DNA of 64,000 nucleotides from Hepsetus odoe (Eukaryota > Chordata > Actinopteri > Characiformes > Hepsetidae), in NCBI GenBank assembly GCA_017165825.1, contig CM029380.1, forward strand, positions 19,939,072 to 20,003,071. The letters run 5' to 3'. The notes beneath the pieces are model-generated. The model did not search any database. It saw nothing but the letters and a program-made list of their open reading frames with translations, and was not told the origin of the DNA. The translations under genes were made by a program, and so were the position numbers. Positions within the stretch are counted from its first letter, which is position 1, and every line of letters starts with the position of its first letter. Positions 19,501 to 31,134 of this stretch are shown piece by piece.

Positions 19501-20073
19501 ATAGGTCCACTTGCCGAACAGGTTGTTAGACCAGCCGTGGCAAGGTGTGGTCAGCTCTCTAACAGTTAATTCAGCCTCGTTGAGAATGCTGAGTATAGCC
19601 TTCCATGACCCAGATGGAGTTTTAGCACGTCAGTCAGAAATCCTGAATGTATCTCAGTGTGCAGCCTGCATTAGTGAGCTCCTCCAGTGTGAGTTACACC
19701 AGTCAGACGAGCTGTTTGGGGTCAGTTTACACAATGCTGCCTTTAATGAACGCACAGCAGCCTGTATGTCCACATCTGGTGAGCTTCTAGGCTGTTTTGC
19801 GTGGAGAACATTTCTCCTGAAATTAGATAACAAGTGAACACAGGCTGACTCAGTTTCACAAACTGTTATGGCCATCGTTTTGCCTCCCAGTGCTGTCCAG
19901 GAGAAATGACTCATCGGAGTCGATGTTGGATGTGAGAAAATGAAATAAAAAAAATAATAATAAAAAAACAACATAAAAAAACTCCTCAACATGCTCCTCA
20001 ACATCTCCGGGCAGCTTCCACTGAGAGCGAAAGGAGCGGTAAGCAGCTGTTGAAGATGTTTAAGATAGATATG

Positions 20074-20075
<2 letters not shown>

Positions 20076-20109
<34 letters not shown>
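20076..20109. repeat. (GA)n microsatellite in receptor promoter
   Basis: About 16 GA units ending 40 bp before the TATA box. Translating through it gives a spurious Arg-Glu repeat. Confidence 0.95.
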
Positions 20110-20114
<5 letters not shown>

Positions 20115-20148
20115 CGCGCGCACACTGCGCGTGACGCTCAGTGTGGAG

Positions 20149-20156
20149 TATAAAAG
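20149..20156 (+). promoter_or_regulatory. TATA box of the relaxin-3 receptor-like gene
   Basis: TATAAAAG, a perfect TATA element, in GC-rich sequence 174 bp before the chosen start codon. It predicts transcription start near 20180, which excludes the more upstream in-frame Met codons at 20050 and 20158. Confidence 0.7.
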
Positions 20157-20242
20157 AATGGAGCGAAGCTGCGAAGCGCAAAGCGCACGGAGGAGCGCGC
20201 AGAGACCAGAGAGGCTGCTTGCTCTCCACACCGTGTCCCGGG

Positions 20243-20275
20243 ATGCGAGGGATGCTCCGCACGCACGTCACATAG
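20243..20275 (+). promoter_or_regulatory. short upstream ORF in receptor 5' UTR
   Basis: ATG at 20243, ten codons (MRGMLRTHVT) and TAG at 20273, downstream of the predicted transcription start and 47 nt before the main ATG. It includes two ATGs in the same frame and could reduce translation of the receptor. Confidence 0.45.
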
Positions 20276-20322
20276 ATTTCTTTGCATCTGGCGCGCGTCT
20301 TCACATGTGGACCCCTTTTGGG

Positions 20323-21534
20323 ATGGAGAGGAACGGCACGAGCCAAGCAGCGGAGCCGGGCGAAGGCGAGCAGGTGCTGGAGAGGATGGAGAGCAGCACT
20401 GGTCTTGAGAACTGCACTGATGCCCTGGTGGGGAACCTGTCCCTGCGCTGCTGGCTGCACCTTTTGACCAAAGAGTCAGGCACCGGGCTGCAGGGGGATG
20501 GCTCCAGTCTGGTGGTGCGCGTCATGATCGCCCTGGTTTACTCGGTGGTGTGTGCGCTAGGACTGGTGGGCAACTCGCTGGCGCTCTACCTGCTGCACTC
20601 GCGCCACCGACAGAAGCGCTCATCCATCAACTGCTTTGTGATGGGCTTGACACTAACCGACCTGCAGTTCGTCCTGACACTGCCCTTCTGGGCCATAGAC
20701 ACAGCACTGGACTTCCGCTGGCCCTTTGGCAAAGTCATGTGCAAGATTGTCAGCTCTGTCACTACCATGAACATGTACGCCAGTGTCTACTTCCTCACGG
20801 CCATGAGCGTGGCCCGGTACTACTCCATCGCCTCGTCACTGAAGATGCGCAGCCACAGAGCTGCAGCAGCTGGGGCCAAGTGGATCAGCCTAGGCATCTG
20901 GGTGGTGTCCCTGCTGGCCACTTTGCCCCATGCTGTCTACTCTACCGTCGCCCAAGTGGCAACGGATGAGGAACTTTGCTTGGTTCGCTTCCCAGAATCA
21001 GGCAGCTGGGATCCACAGCTGCTCCTGGGCCTTTACCAGCTGCAGAAGGTTCTGTTGGGATTTGTCATTCCTCTGGTGGTGATCTGCCTGTGCTACCTGC
21101 TGCTGCTGCGCTTCGTGCTTAGCCGGAGGGTCAGAGGTGCAGTCAGCTCAGAGGGTGAACATGGTCGGCACAAGCGTCGCTCCAAGGTCACCAAATCGGT
21201 GGTGATCGTGGTGCTCTCATTCTTTCTCTGTTGGCTGCCCAACCAGGCACTAACCTTTTGGGCTGTCCTCATCAAGTTTGACCTGGTGCCCTTCAGTAAG
21301 GCTTTCTACAATGCCCAGGCATACGCCTTCCCTCTCTCTGTCTGCTTAGCACACACCAACAGTTGCCTCAACCCGGTGCTCTACTGCCTGATCCGCCGTG
21401 AGTTCCGGGCTGGACTGAAGGAGCTGCTGTTCAGGGCTACGCCATCCTACCGCAGCCTAGCCCAGCTGCTGCCCCGGAAGGCCAAAGTGGCTGAAGCACC
21501 CCCTGTCCTGGTGTTGGTGCAGATGGATGTTTGA
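20323..21534 (+). CDS. rxfp3: relaxin-3 receptor family GPCR (RXFP3/RXFP4 type), single exon
   Basis: 403-residue class A GPCR for relaxin-3/INSL5-type peptides, Gi-coupled in the family, at the plasma membrane. Extracellular N-terminus with sequons at N4, N30 and N38; seven hydrophobic segments from about residue 65; GLVGN (N84 in TM1); LTLTDLQFVLTLPFWAIDTA in TM2 (D113); FRWPFGKVMCK with C140, the TM3 disulfide Cys; SVARY at 162-166 in the DRY position; SKVTKSVVIVVLSFFLCWLP in TM6; CLAHTNSCLNPVLYC in TM7. All blocks match RXFP3; ARY and KFDLVP-FY resemble RXFP4, so the paralog is unresolved. The start at 20323 has the better context (G at -3, G at +4) and lies downstream of the TATA box; 20305 is an alternative adding six residues. 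The coding sequence is much richer in GC than its flanks. Confidence 0.93.
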   Translation: MERNGTSQAAEPGEGEQVLERMESSTGLENCTDALVGNLSLRCWLHLLTKESGTGLQGDGSSLVVRVMIALVYSVVCALGLVGNSLALYLLHSRHRQKRSSINCFVMGLTLTDLQFVLTLPFWAIDTALDFRWPFGKVMCKIVSSVTTMNMYASVYFLTAMSVARYYSIASSLKMRSHRAAAAGAKWISLGIWVVSLLATLPHAVYSTVAQVATDEELCLVRFPESGSWDPQLLLGLYQLQKVLLGFVIPLVVICLCYLLLLRFVLSRRVRGAVSSEGEHGRHKRRSKVTKSVVIVVLSFFLCWLPNQALTFWAVLIKFDLVPFSKAFYNAQAYAFPLSVCLAHTNSCLNPVLYCLIRREFRAGLKELLFRATPSYRSLAQLLPRKAKVAEAPPVLVLVQMDV

Positions 21535-22250
21535 AAGAGCCCATTTCCAATTTTTTTATAATTTTATGTATCTCTAATTCGGATTAATTCATATTCAGTT
21601 TACACTTTGACATATGTGTCAGGCAGATCCTGGTTGTCTCACTGCTGCTTTTGCAGCCTTAGAATCTGAGAAGCAGGGCACCATATCATTTTTTTCTTTG
21701 CATCATGAGAAGAACTATAACTGGATCCAGTTTCTGTGGCACTTAAAATATAAATGTTGAGGTGTTTTACGGAGCTGCTGCTTTGCCTGTGTGTAATACT
21801 GACATAGATGTGTGAGATCTGCACTTAAATTTTTTACTTTTTATTTCCTTTTATCATATGCAATTGTGTTCTATAAGGACATATTTAACAATAGCACTCA
21901 TGTCTAATCATCCTAATGAAGAGTCTGTGGATTTCAACTCCATTCCAGAAAGGAAAAAAATCAAGTAGTTTCATTCATCAACAAGATCTGCACTTATTTT
22001 CCCTTCTGTCTGCTGGAAAGCAGCAGACGTGAGAAGTCCCTTGAGAGAGACACTTCTGTTTTTTCTCTCTGCTGTTCTGTTTGTTTTATCAGTTTCCCTC
22101 TGGCTGGGACCAATTTTGGCATGTATATCTGATCAGCAGGAGCATCCCGACACCATGGCCGATCAGGCCCCATTGTCTTCACCTCTGTGTTGGAGCTGCG
22201 GATTAGAAACCCTGATAAAGGATTCTGCCGAAGGGCTTCCTTCATGGAAC

Positions 22251-22256
22251 AATAAA
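22251..22256 (+). terminator. poly(A) signal of the receptor gene
   Basis: AATAAA 717 bp after the stop codon, followed within 20 bp by the TG-rich stretch TTTGTGATGTTC, as expected of a cleavage region. Confidence 0.6.
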
Positions 22257-22269
22257 TGATCAATTTGTG

Positions 22270-22650
22270 ATGTTCATCCTTTGATTCTGAAACAAAAATG
22301 CTGGCACTGATTGTAATAGAGGTGCATCCTCTTGAGTGGTATACAATACCTTGCTATTTCACAAGAGATGGAAAAGGACTAAATGGTCTGTTAGCTGCGT
22401 GACCTTCAATGCCCAGTCATCAGCCGGAAACTTCTGTTACATGTTGTGACATCCTTGAAATTTCTAAAGCTTTACATATAGCATATCTCCTTTATTCAGT
22501 GTAAGACGAGTGTTTTTGAATGAGCTGAACACATATGAGAGTTGAAACAGTAAATGTGATAATTTTATTGTACAAATCCTTCATAAAAGAATAACAGATT
22601 TCATATAGATATAAAGATATACTTACCTTTAAAGTAGAAATCCAGTGTTA

Positions 22651-22717
<67 letters not shown>

Positions 22718-25700
22718 CATTCTCTGGCAGTTCCTTTGCCTACAGCATTTGAAGTTGAAATGAAATGATTTTTTAATGCATTCACATCATTAAAATGTGT
22801 TGCCAGCATATTCAATAGCTTCACCAGAAAAGCGATTCAGTAATGAAATATTCAGTGTTCAGTGGAAGGTTCTTGGTGCAGCCTTTTTTGAGTCATCAAT
22901 AGAATGTCCAAGAAAGAAATGGACGGTTGACATGTGAGTCTGTTGGGCAGCGAAGTGTAAGAACCTCACTAAATAACAGGCAGGGATCCGTGGGGTGAAC
23001 ACACTAATGACACTGCTGCTGCTGTTCTTTCCTGCTTCATAGAAGCAAAGGTTGTTTTTCTTTCCATAAACCTCCTGCAGTGATGTTTGATGGATTTACT
23101 AATATTGTGCTCTTTTATAAAGACACAGAACATCTGTTACATAGGCAGGAAGAAAATTCAATATTGATCTTGAAACGAAGAAAATAAATGTAGGATGTGG
23201 GTATTTGAAAATCGTTATTAGTTCATGAGTTGTTTTAAAAGTTGAATAAATAGATATAATAGTCATCCTCTGAAACAGATGGGCGTGTGCATATATTTTT
23301 ACCTTGGAAGAATCACAAATGTACTAAACATATCTGCAATCTGAAGAGCAAAAAAAAATGTATTTTAGGTTTCTAAGAAAGCATATAAACATTAGAAGAA
23401 AAACTATGCTCTTGCACAGGGAGGGGGACTTTGGTAGTGGACCCTACTGGGCTAAAGGAATAAAAAAATAAATGCCATAATAAAAAAATAATAAATGTTA
23501 CTGTAAAACAAACTGGCTGTTGTCCAACCATGAACAAAACTATTTTCTCTCATTTAAAAAAAATCTCATCCGTATATATTTCTGCTGAATGAACATTATT
23601 TGTGATAATATATTTAATCCTGCTTCCTCATCCCTCTTCTCCCTCCTTCATTTTTCTTTGGCATTTGATATGTCATTCATTTTAATGGTCACTTTTGTGG
23701 TAATGCTCACTAAGGATGAGGAAAAGCGCTACTCTATTTGTCTTCATCATTTAATGATGATTTCCTTGTTTCACACCACTGTTCTCAGTTCTGCCAGTTC
23801 TCGTCCAACATGCAGCCTGGGCTGGCAACAGTCTGACTGCATTATAAGTGGGAGGGGCTAATCTGCTGGAGGCTGAGAAGGTAAATAGGTTAATGAATGT
23901 GTGACATCACACAAGGGAAATACAGATTTAGGGATTTTCGGGGGAAGTAAAGTTGTGTTTTAATATTTAACCATGGCAATGTTAAACTATTGTATTAAAA
24001 AAAAGAAAAACGGGACATTGTTTCTTCCATGATATGAACCCTTAAATGTCTATTCTTTTAACTTTTGCATCCTGAAACTGAATCAAAATGTAAATCGTCG
24101 CTAGCTTGTAATCGTTTCTGTCCTTATGGTTTAAAACGGTCCTCTTGAAATGCCTTTGATATGAGAGAGTGAGAATTGATCTACATGCATAGACTGTGCT
24201 CAGTGTGAAATCCTTTACATTTCCAGCAGTTCAGTGGCAGGATATCTCTGCTGTATTATTAACATCATATCCATTCTTCCGAAAGATGGTGACATCTCTG
24301 TAATTTCTACTGAGCAGCCCAATCTAGCTGGAGTTATTGTGTGTAAAAGTCTATACTGAGGTATTTCCTGACGTAATTCCAGGGAGACATGAAGAAGAAT
24401 ATACGAGACAGAGTTAATTAGCTAAATGAGTTGAAAATTGTAAATTTGATATTAATTGCAGTGCTGAATGTCTTGGGGTGACATTTCGGCAAAGTGTGAG
24501 TAATTGTGATATTCCAATAACCAGTGAGGCCTCACAGCTACATTTAAATGAAAATGAAAATCTTAAACAGATTTAAGATTGCTGAGTTGCAATTCTCAAT
24601 CTGGGGTTCTTTTTCGATCAATATAGAGGTCAGAGTGGTAAGAGAAAACAGAAGGAAAGAGAATCTGTTTTGATTAATCTGTGGTCATTAGATACTATAA
24701 GTATATGCTAAAAGGGCTTCATATGGGCAAATGCAGACCTCATTAAAGGTCCCCAAAAGGGACTGCATAAAATCAGCTGATATGACTGCGAAAATAGCCC
24801 TAGTCCTTTCGCTGTGAATTTTAAAGCATGTATCGTAGATGTCTTCACAGTCATTATCATTGAGGCTGAAAGAGACAATGAATTATGAAGAGTGACAGGC
24901 TGCCTTTCTGGAAAGTGTTTTTGTAAAATGTGTGGGCAGGGAAGGGCGGAACACCCAGAGAGAAAGGCAAGCACATGCTGAGCCTAAAATACAAAGTCGT
25001 CTTTTTTGGGTTGTGCGGCCACTTAAATTCTGAGTCCAAGGCTGGGCTCGGATATCTTAATCAGATGAAATGCAGTCAGCTGCTTTTATTTCACCTTACC
25101 CCTTAAGAAAATAATCTTTGCCTTGGCCAGTCTGACTTCTGGCATCTAATTCAGGAACTAAGTTTTCAGGATGAATTTGACTCCCATGGAGAGGGCGGGT
25201 CATTGAGGATTTTTCTTTTCCATGTCTCAAATGATCAATATATGTGTCTTCCTCTGGACAGCAACCCAGTACCTGATGCTTCCTGCTGGTGACCTTTCAA
25301 TGGGCTTGTGTGTGATGGTTGAAGGGGATTACAATGGTTAATTGTTGCTCATTAATGGCTGATTATGAAGCTGGAATGAAATGCTAGGGGGACAGTTGAG
25401 CTGGATCCCAATTAGAACTGAAGTACGTACGCACACACCTCCCAGGGCAGGCAGATCTACTGCTGGAATGGGTAAAATAGTCTTTCAAGGCATGCCATCA
25501 TCATCATAGGCAGTGCATGTCTGCTTCAGTATAACTGGGTAATGTAATGGAAATTCATTAGAAAGTGACAGGCTTGAGTCAATATCGATTTTCTCTTTAC
25601 TCTTTCACTCAGTCACTCAAAAATCAAGACATTTATCCCCAGGGCTGCTTAGCTTTCCAACAAAGAGGTGTTGCTGGCGATAAATGCTATCTGTGATGAC

Positions 25701-27184
25701 CCAGACTAATGTGCTATATGGCTGCATTTTCAGCGTCTGATTATTTTGAAAGGGAGCGGGTGATGGAGGGGGTATTTCCAGGCCGCTTTTTTATCTCCTT
25801 TTTGGCCTTCAGTGCCATCCAGTAAAAATTGTGCTGTGTGGCATCCAAGAAAAAAACAGTTTGCTCAAACCCCAATGAACTGACTTATGATCATGGTTCA
25901 GGAGAACATCTCCTAAAATTCACCCCCCAACATTAAAGTGCTATATTATTCCAGAATGCCTTCTCCTTGACTCCTTTCCGCTTTTCATAATATGCCAAAG
26001 TTGTTTCATGGAAAGGAAGCTTCCCTTGGGATTTCTCAGCGGCTCTGAGCCACGCTTCGGCGGAGCTTGCAAAGAAAGCGCCACGCTTTTCAAACAGAAG
26101 AACGGCTCCAACTCATCTGGCTGAGTGGGGGAAGACGTCGAAGATCAACTGAGACATCAAGGCTCAATGTCCCAGACAGGCTTTGGAGAACCAATGATTT
26201 ATCAGGCCTCTTTGTTCTTTAATGCATCCTAAGCCAAAAACCATGCATGTGTGAATGCGTGTGCATGTCACCCCTCAGATAAAACTGAGCCTAAAATAAT
26301 TACTGCAGGAGAAGGAGAAAGGCGACAGCTGATCTCTCTCCTCTCTGCCCTATTTTCTCCTGACTGCCTCCTCTCTACAAAAAATAAAGTGAGCTCACTA
26401 TTACCATGTGTCAGTCAAGCATTGTGGAGAAGAATCAATCAATCACACCACTCAAACTGAGACCCATAAACAAGCAGACTTGAAACAAAGCACATGAAAG
26501 CACTCTGTCTTGGCTCAGAGTACATGCATAATTAAAGCTACATTATGTTGGATTTAGGCTACTAGAAATAGTGCAGCTTGTGCTGTAATAGTCTTCAAAA
26601 GCATATCTGAGATCCTTTTAGGTAATGCACTCAGTAAAATCATTAGGTCTTTTGAATTGCACAAAGAAATTACTTTTATAACTGTGAAATAAGCTTGGGG
26701 AAATTAAGCTTAAAGAACAGCCAAACAGGAAAAACAACATTGCTGAAATCATAAAAGACATATTTATACATAAATCCTATCATTTATTACATGGCACACT
26801 ATGAATGGTGTACTACAAGGCCAGTTGTTCTCACTTAGACTCCCAGCCAGAGAAGGTGGAAGCAAACTCACAAATGGTGGATTCAAAATGAAGAACTTGG
26901 GACCAACAAATAGCCTCGCCAGCCTTGATGGTGGTTTGGCCCCTTAACGGGGAGATAAATCCTGTCTGCCTGAATAACCATGACAGCCTCAGCTTGAGGA
27001 AATCCTGCTTCTGCCCAAGCTTTGATATAGATTTTTTGAGCTGGGAATGAATATGTCACTCTGAAGACTGAACTGAAAATCAAGTGAACAGCAGCAAATT
27101 TGAAAAGCCAAAGAGAAGCTTGAAATTCATATATAGCTCTCACTGAAAATATACATTTGCATGTTCTTCGCATATCTGTGGGAT
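22270..27184. other. gene desert segment, mostly repeat-poor
   Basis: There is no supportable gene. A TA microsatellite occupies 22654-22712. From about 24200 to 26250 the sequence lacks recognisable repeats and is fairly even in composition with TAATTA-like motifs, the texture of vertebrate conserved non-coding DNA. Conservation itself cannot be judged here. Confidence 0.45.
22654..22712. repeat. (TA)n microsatellite
   Basis: About 29 uninterrupted TA units, self-complementary and able to form a cruciform. Confidence 0.95.
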
Positions 27185-27549
27185 TCCTCCAGGTGTACTG
27201 GTTTGCTCCCACAGTCCAAAGATGCACGCTAAGCTAATTGGAGATGCTGATCCCTAGGCGTGACTGTGTGTGTGTGTGTGAGTGTGTGTGTCTACTCTGC
27301 AATGGGCTTGTGACCTGTCCTGGATATTTCTTTGCCTTGTGTGTTAGCTTTCTTTTCTTCTTCTTCTTCCAAAAAAAACCCCCAAAAAAACAAAAAAACA
27401 AAAAAACAAACAAAAAACAAAAAAACCCTTTTGGAACTTATCTAATATGTGGCCCAGTGAATTCCTTTACCTCAGTCACTCACAGGGTTTAAATGCTTCA
27501 GCATCACCAGTTATGCTAATCAGGATAAGCAGTTATGAGTGAGTGAGTA
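27185..27549 (+). repeat. interspersed SINE-like repeat with A-rich insertion
   Basis: It shows GCTCCCACAGTCCAAAGATG, GCTAATTGGAGATGCT, a GT run, GACCTGTCCTGG and a tail GGATAAGCAGTTATGAGTGA, the usual order of a common fish repeat. The body is split by a CT run and an A-rich stretch (about 27350-27430). Confidence 0.65.
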
Positions 27550-28008
27550 AAAATATGAGAAATAAATGTAGCCTATAATAAACGCACATCCAAGAAAAAC
27601 GAAAACAAAACCATGCTTCACACATCATCCAGCTTATTATCATTTATTTTTTAATACATTAAAATTTAAAAAAGGGTTGTTTTTTTTGAGAGCTGTACAT
27701 TCTAGTATTTTTCCACACTAACCACATCATGGAATTGCTGAATATAAAGGAAAACATATAGAATTGTAATCTGTAACTTGTAATTTGGATGTTTAAAACA
27801 AATGAGGGTATGAATCTAAAAATATAAATTAGAATGCACTTAAAAGAGAGAGACTTGGCTAACTGAAAGAAACTTGAAAAGTAAGCTGTGCCCAGTCACC
27901 TGTGCCTAAAATAGGTTTAAAATATTAAAAAGGGAAGGTTATAAAAAGAAACATACTGGTAGACCACTGACTCCAAAGCATCAAGACAGAAATTCAAAAC
28001 AATATTTC

Positions 28009-28219
28009 TGTCAGACAGCGCTCTGCTCTGAGCACACCTGGGCTGGTTTTATAAGCCCCAATGAGTCAGAGCGGCGCATCAGTCATTCACACGGGTGATC
28101 TCCGTTGTAACAGTGGTGCTTTATTTGTATCTTTGGTTATGTTCACTATGTCTAATAAAGCTAAGAACGAAACTCCTTGCGTGGCACATATGTCATACCC
28201 ACAGCACACCAGTGTTACA
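28009..28219 (+). mobile_element. solo LTR with 5-bp target duplication, related to the copy at 10042
   Basis: 211 bp beginning TGTCAGACAGCG and ending CAGTGTTACA. It is flanked by ATTTC at 28004-28008 and 28220-28224, a perfect duplication. A TATA-like TTTTATAAG (28047-28055) precedes an AATAAA (28154-28159) by about 100 bp, the U3-R order. GTATCTTTGGTTA and the CAGTGT-ACA end are shared with the intronic copy. No internal domain. Confidence 0.85.
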
Positions 28220-28497
28220 ATTTCCAAAAGTTTTTTTGGGGGGGAGTATAATGTGTCCACAAAGAGTTAATGGTACTTCAGGAATCAAACAGAGCATATC
28301 TTGATCGGACTGAAAAACGACCCATGACTCACTCCAGCAAAGGTGATCTGCGAACTGCTTTTGAAAGAAGCTGCATTTCCCCATCTCTTTGAGTGTTCTT
28401 CCCATTTAGCATCTTATTTTAATGGCTTATTTTTTGATCTGGAGAAAATATTAATATTAATGAAAATAACTGAATATTTTGAGGCATGTCTATTAAG

Positions 28498-28727
28498 TGA
28501 AAGAGACTATTCTTGTCATTGTGAAACACAGCACAGCACAATGAACCACAAAGAAATTACACCTCTGCATTTTACCCTTACACTCACACACGTGCAGCAG
28601 GGGGCATCTATTGAAAGTGCCCGGGGAGTTGTGATGGGGACGATACCATGCTCAAGGGTACCTTAGGGCAACCTACTGGTCTGGGATTTGAACCCATGAC
28701 CTTCTGTTCCTGGGTCCAACAACTCTG
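28498..28727 (-). mobile_element. tRNA-derived SINE, antisense copy
   Basis: Reverse complement of the 15436-15696 family: GTGCAGCAGGGGGCATCTAT, CTCAAGGGTACCTTAGGGCA, and a B-box complement GATTTGAACCCATGACC near its right end. Confidence 0.8.
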
Positions 28728-29344
28728 AATTGTTTTTGCTGTAAAAGCTGGATGAACATCTTATAACTTTTCCAGGGGTTGTAGTACTGCAGTGCAGACA
28801 TTTCCCAAAACAACAGCAGTCTTCTCCCATGAGATGAAGTCATTTATAGTTAATTTATAGTATATTTATAACTAATTACCCTCTAAAAAGTGTTTTTTAT
28901 TGTAATTATCAGTACACATACAGAGGAGAACCATAATCATAGTTAATATTTCTAGATGCCGTGAACCTAAGTCCAGTAGCAGTGTGTGTTTTCTGTGTGT
29001 GATTATTTGCATCAGATTCTGTAAAAGAGAAAAAGCAATTAACTTAAACATACCATTTAGACCATTGGAATGGAAATGGCATGTCCCTTATCTTATTTCA
29101 TGTTAAATGCTGCTCAGTTAATGAAGGCTTGTGATAGTATCCCACTGAGTCAGTGTTTAAATAGAGAAAAGCACAAAATGTCACACTGACTCTTCAGTCT
29201 GCTGCACTAACTAAGGTTGCTGACAAGCAGCAGGGCAAATTACACTTTGATAGGCATTTGATCAGATACCTCAGTCTGCTCAGTGACCTTTCCAGTGCTG
29301 CTCAGAAAACATTTTAGAATAAATATATCACAATAGTTATACAC

Positions 29345-29347
<3 letters not shown>

Positions 29348-29412
<65 letters not shown>
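29348..29412. repeat. (CA)n microsatellite
   Basis: About 32 perfect AC units. Confidence 0.97.
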
Positions 29413-29415
<3 letters not shown>

Positions 29416-30387
29416 GCCAGTCACATGTTAGTCTATAGCACTGCGAGCTTGTTGTCTGGGGGTATGAAGGGAACTTCACTGGCCTTGTGATAATGGAAGC
29501 ATGATGATAGCTGTAGGTGTTTTGGTTTCAACCCGGTGGTCAAAAGTTGACCTTTCTTTGCTGCCCTGGCTGTGATGGAAGTCGGGTCTGGCATATAGAC
29601 AATAGAAGTTCTGAAATACCAGTCAGTGTGCATGCCTTATCACCTCCCTCTCAAAGAGCCATGAGTCAATACAAAGGTCTGTTCAGGGAAAACCAGCTAT
29701 GTGCTTCTCTTCTTTGTAAGGTATTGATATGAAAGTAATGTTTATGACATAGGATGTTTTAGTTTACATCCACAGTGCACCTCCCAGTACTGATTTCCAT
29801 GAGAAAAAGCATTAATGGACATTTGGCACCAACACATGGCATTATGTGCAAATTCACCGCTGTTGTGCACTGACAAAGCTCAGTACATTTTAATACCTTT
29901 TTTTCTGAGAGGAAAAAAAATCCAGAATCTCATACTCCTCATAGAGTTTGGTCCCATGTTCAAATAAAGTTGCATGATTCTTTGTGTGCAGTTTATTTTA
30001 TCGTGGTAATGTGCAGGCTGTCAAAAGTTGCTTAAAAAAACACTGAAAACAGCTAATAATATTATAACAAACAAACAAACAAATAAATGCATACATACAT
30101 GAATAAATAAATAAAGTACCAATCCTCCCCATCAGTCATTCACAGTACTATTGATCCACCGAATGTGAAACATGTTCTGATTGCCTTATGTCTAGATATG
30201 GGCCAGCCAAAGAAACCAGAATGGACCTTGGTCCAGAAGAAATCTCAGTAGTCTGGCCGATTCTTGATTAGTTTTAGTTGCAGTGCTTCTCTATACAGAA
30301 CTCATCAGAGCAGCCGGTCAAAAAAGAAACAACTGTGGGCTTCTTTGACCTTTTTCTACCATTTTTATTGCCTCTGTTTAGAGCTCT

Positions 30388-30413
30388 CATTCATTCATTC
30401 ATTCATTCATTCA
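30388..30413. repeat. (ATTC)n tetranucleotide repeat
   Basis: Six perfect ATTC units. Confidence 0.9.
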
Positions 30414-30879
30414 AAAGTGGAGTTAAAAGCTTTATTAAAATCTTTATTCTAAAAATCTTAAGCATATCTTGGTTATAGCAGCATGTCATGGCTTATAGGT
30501 GCACGGACAAGAAGCAGTGGATATAAAAATCTGTAGCTCTCTGACATTTAATCTGGTTTCTTCTGAGTACCATGAATCAATGACCTTGTGCTCACCTTGT
30601 TATCCGCCTTTACTCAGCTCAGTGGTTCTCATTCCCACATCTCAGAGCTGGGCCTTCCACAGCTTTGTATTCACACTTTAAGGCCATATGCCAGTAAAAA
30701 CACACTAAGTGCACCGGTTGCTGGTTTGTTTTACTCAAACCAGACATGCAGAATCTGAATATTTAAAAATAATTTCAGATCCATTCAGTGGTTCAAGGAC
30801 TACTGATGAAACGGTTATAGGATCAAGGCTTGTCTTTGCAGATCCCAAAGAAGGACTACTGTAGGTATTGCTGAATGAA

Positions 30880-31134
30880 ATGAAAGTGAAAGCGACTCTT
30901 TCATCATTGTGAAACATGACACAGGACACAGTGAGCCACATCAAAATTCAATCTCTGCTTTTCGCCCATACACACTGTGCAGCAGGGGGCAGCTATTTAA
31001 AGTGCAGAGGGACCTGTGATGGGGATAGAACCTTGCTCAAAGGTACATCAGGGCAACATACTGGTCTGGGATTCAAGCCCACAATCTTCCGATCCTGGGG
31101 CCTAGTCCCTAAACACTAGGCCACCACTGCCCCA
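30880..31134 (-). mobile_element. tRNA-derived SINE, antisense copy, near full-length
   Basis: It begins with TGAAAGTGAAAGCGACT (reverse of the TCACTTTCACTT tail) and ends with CTAGGCCACCACTGCCCC, the reverse of the head. All internal landmarks of the family are present. Confidence 0.85.

Larger units (their letters stand above)
28728..30879. other. gene desert segment
   Basis: No gene recognised. It contains a long CA microsatellite (29348-29412), a CAAA/AAAT run at 30068-30115 and an ATTC run at 30388-30413. Confidence 0.5.

Noticed and set aside
20050..20322. Longer in-frame start giving a 494-residue receptor
   Set aside because: The extension reads through a GA microsatellite (Arg-Glu repeat) and the TATA box, so it would lie upstream of the likely transcription start. 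Family proteins have no such leader.
19654..20460. 268-codon open frame on the minus strand opposite the receptor 5' end
   Set aside because: It contains Ser-Leu repeats from the GA microsatellite and runs antisense to a confident gene; no family signature.
22654..22712. TA tract as an origin or structural element
   Set aside because: A plain dinucleotide microsatellite; nothing adjacent supports a specific function.
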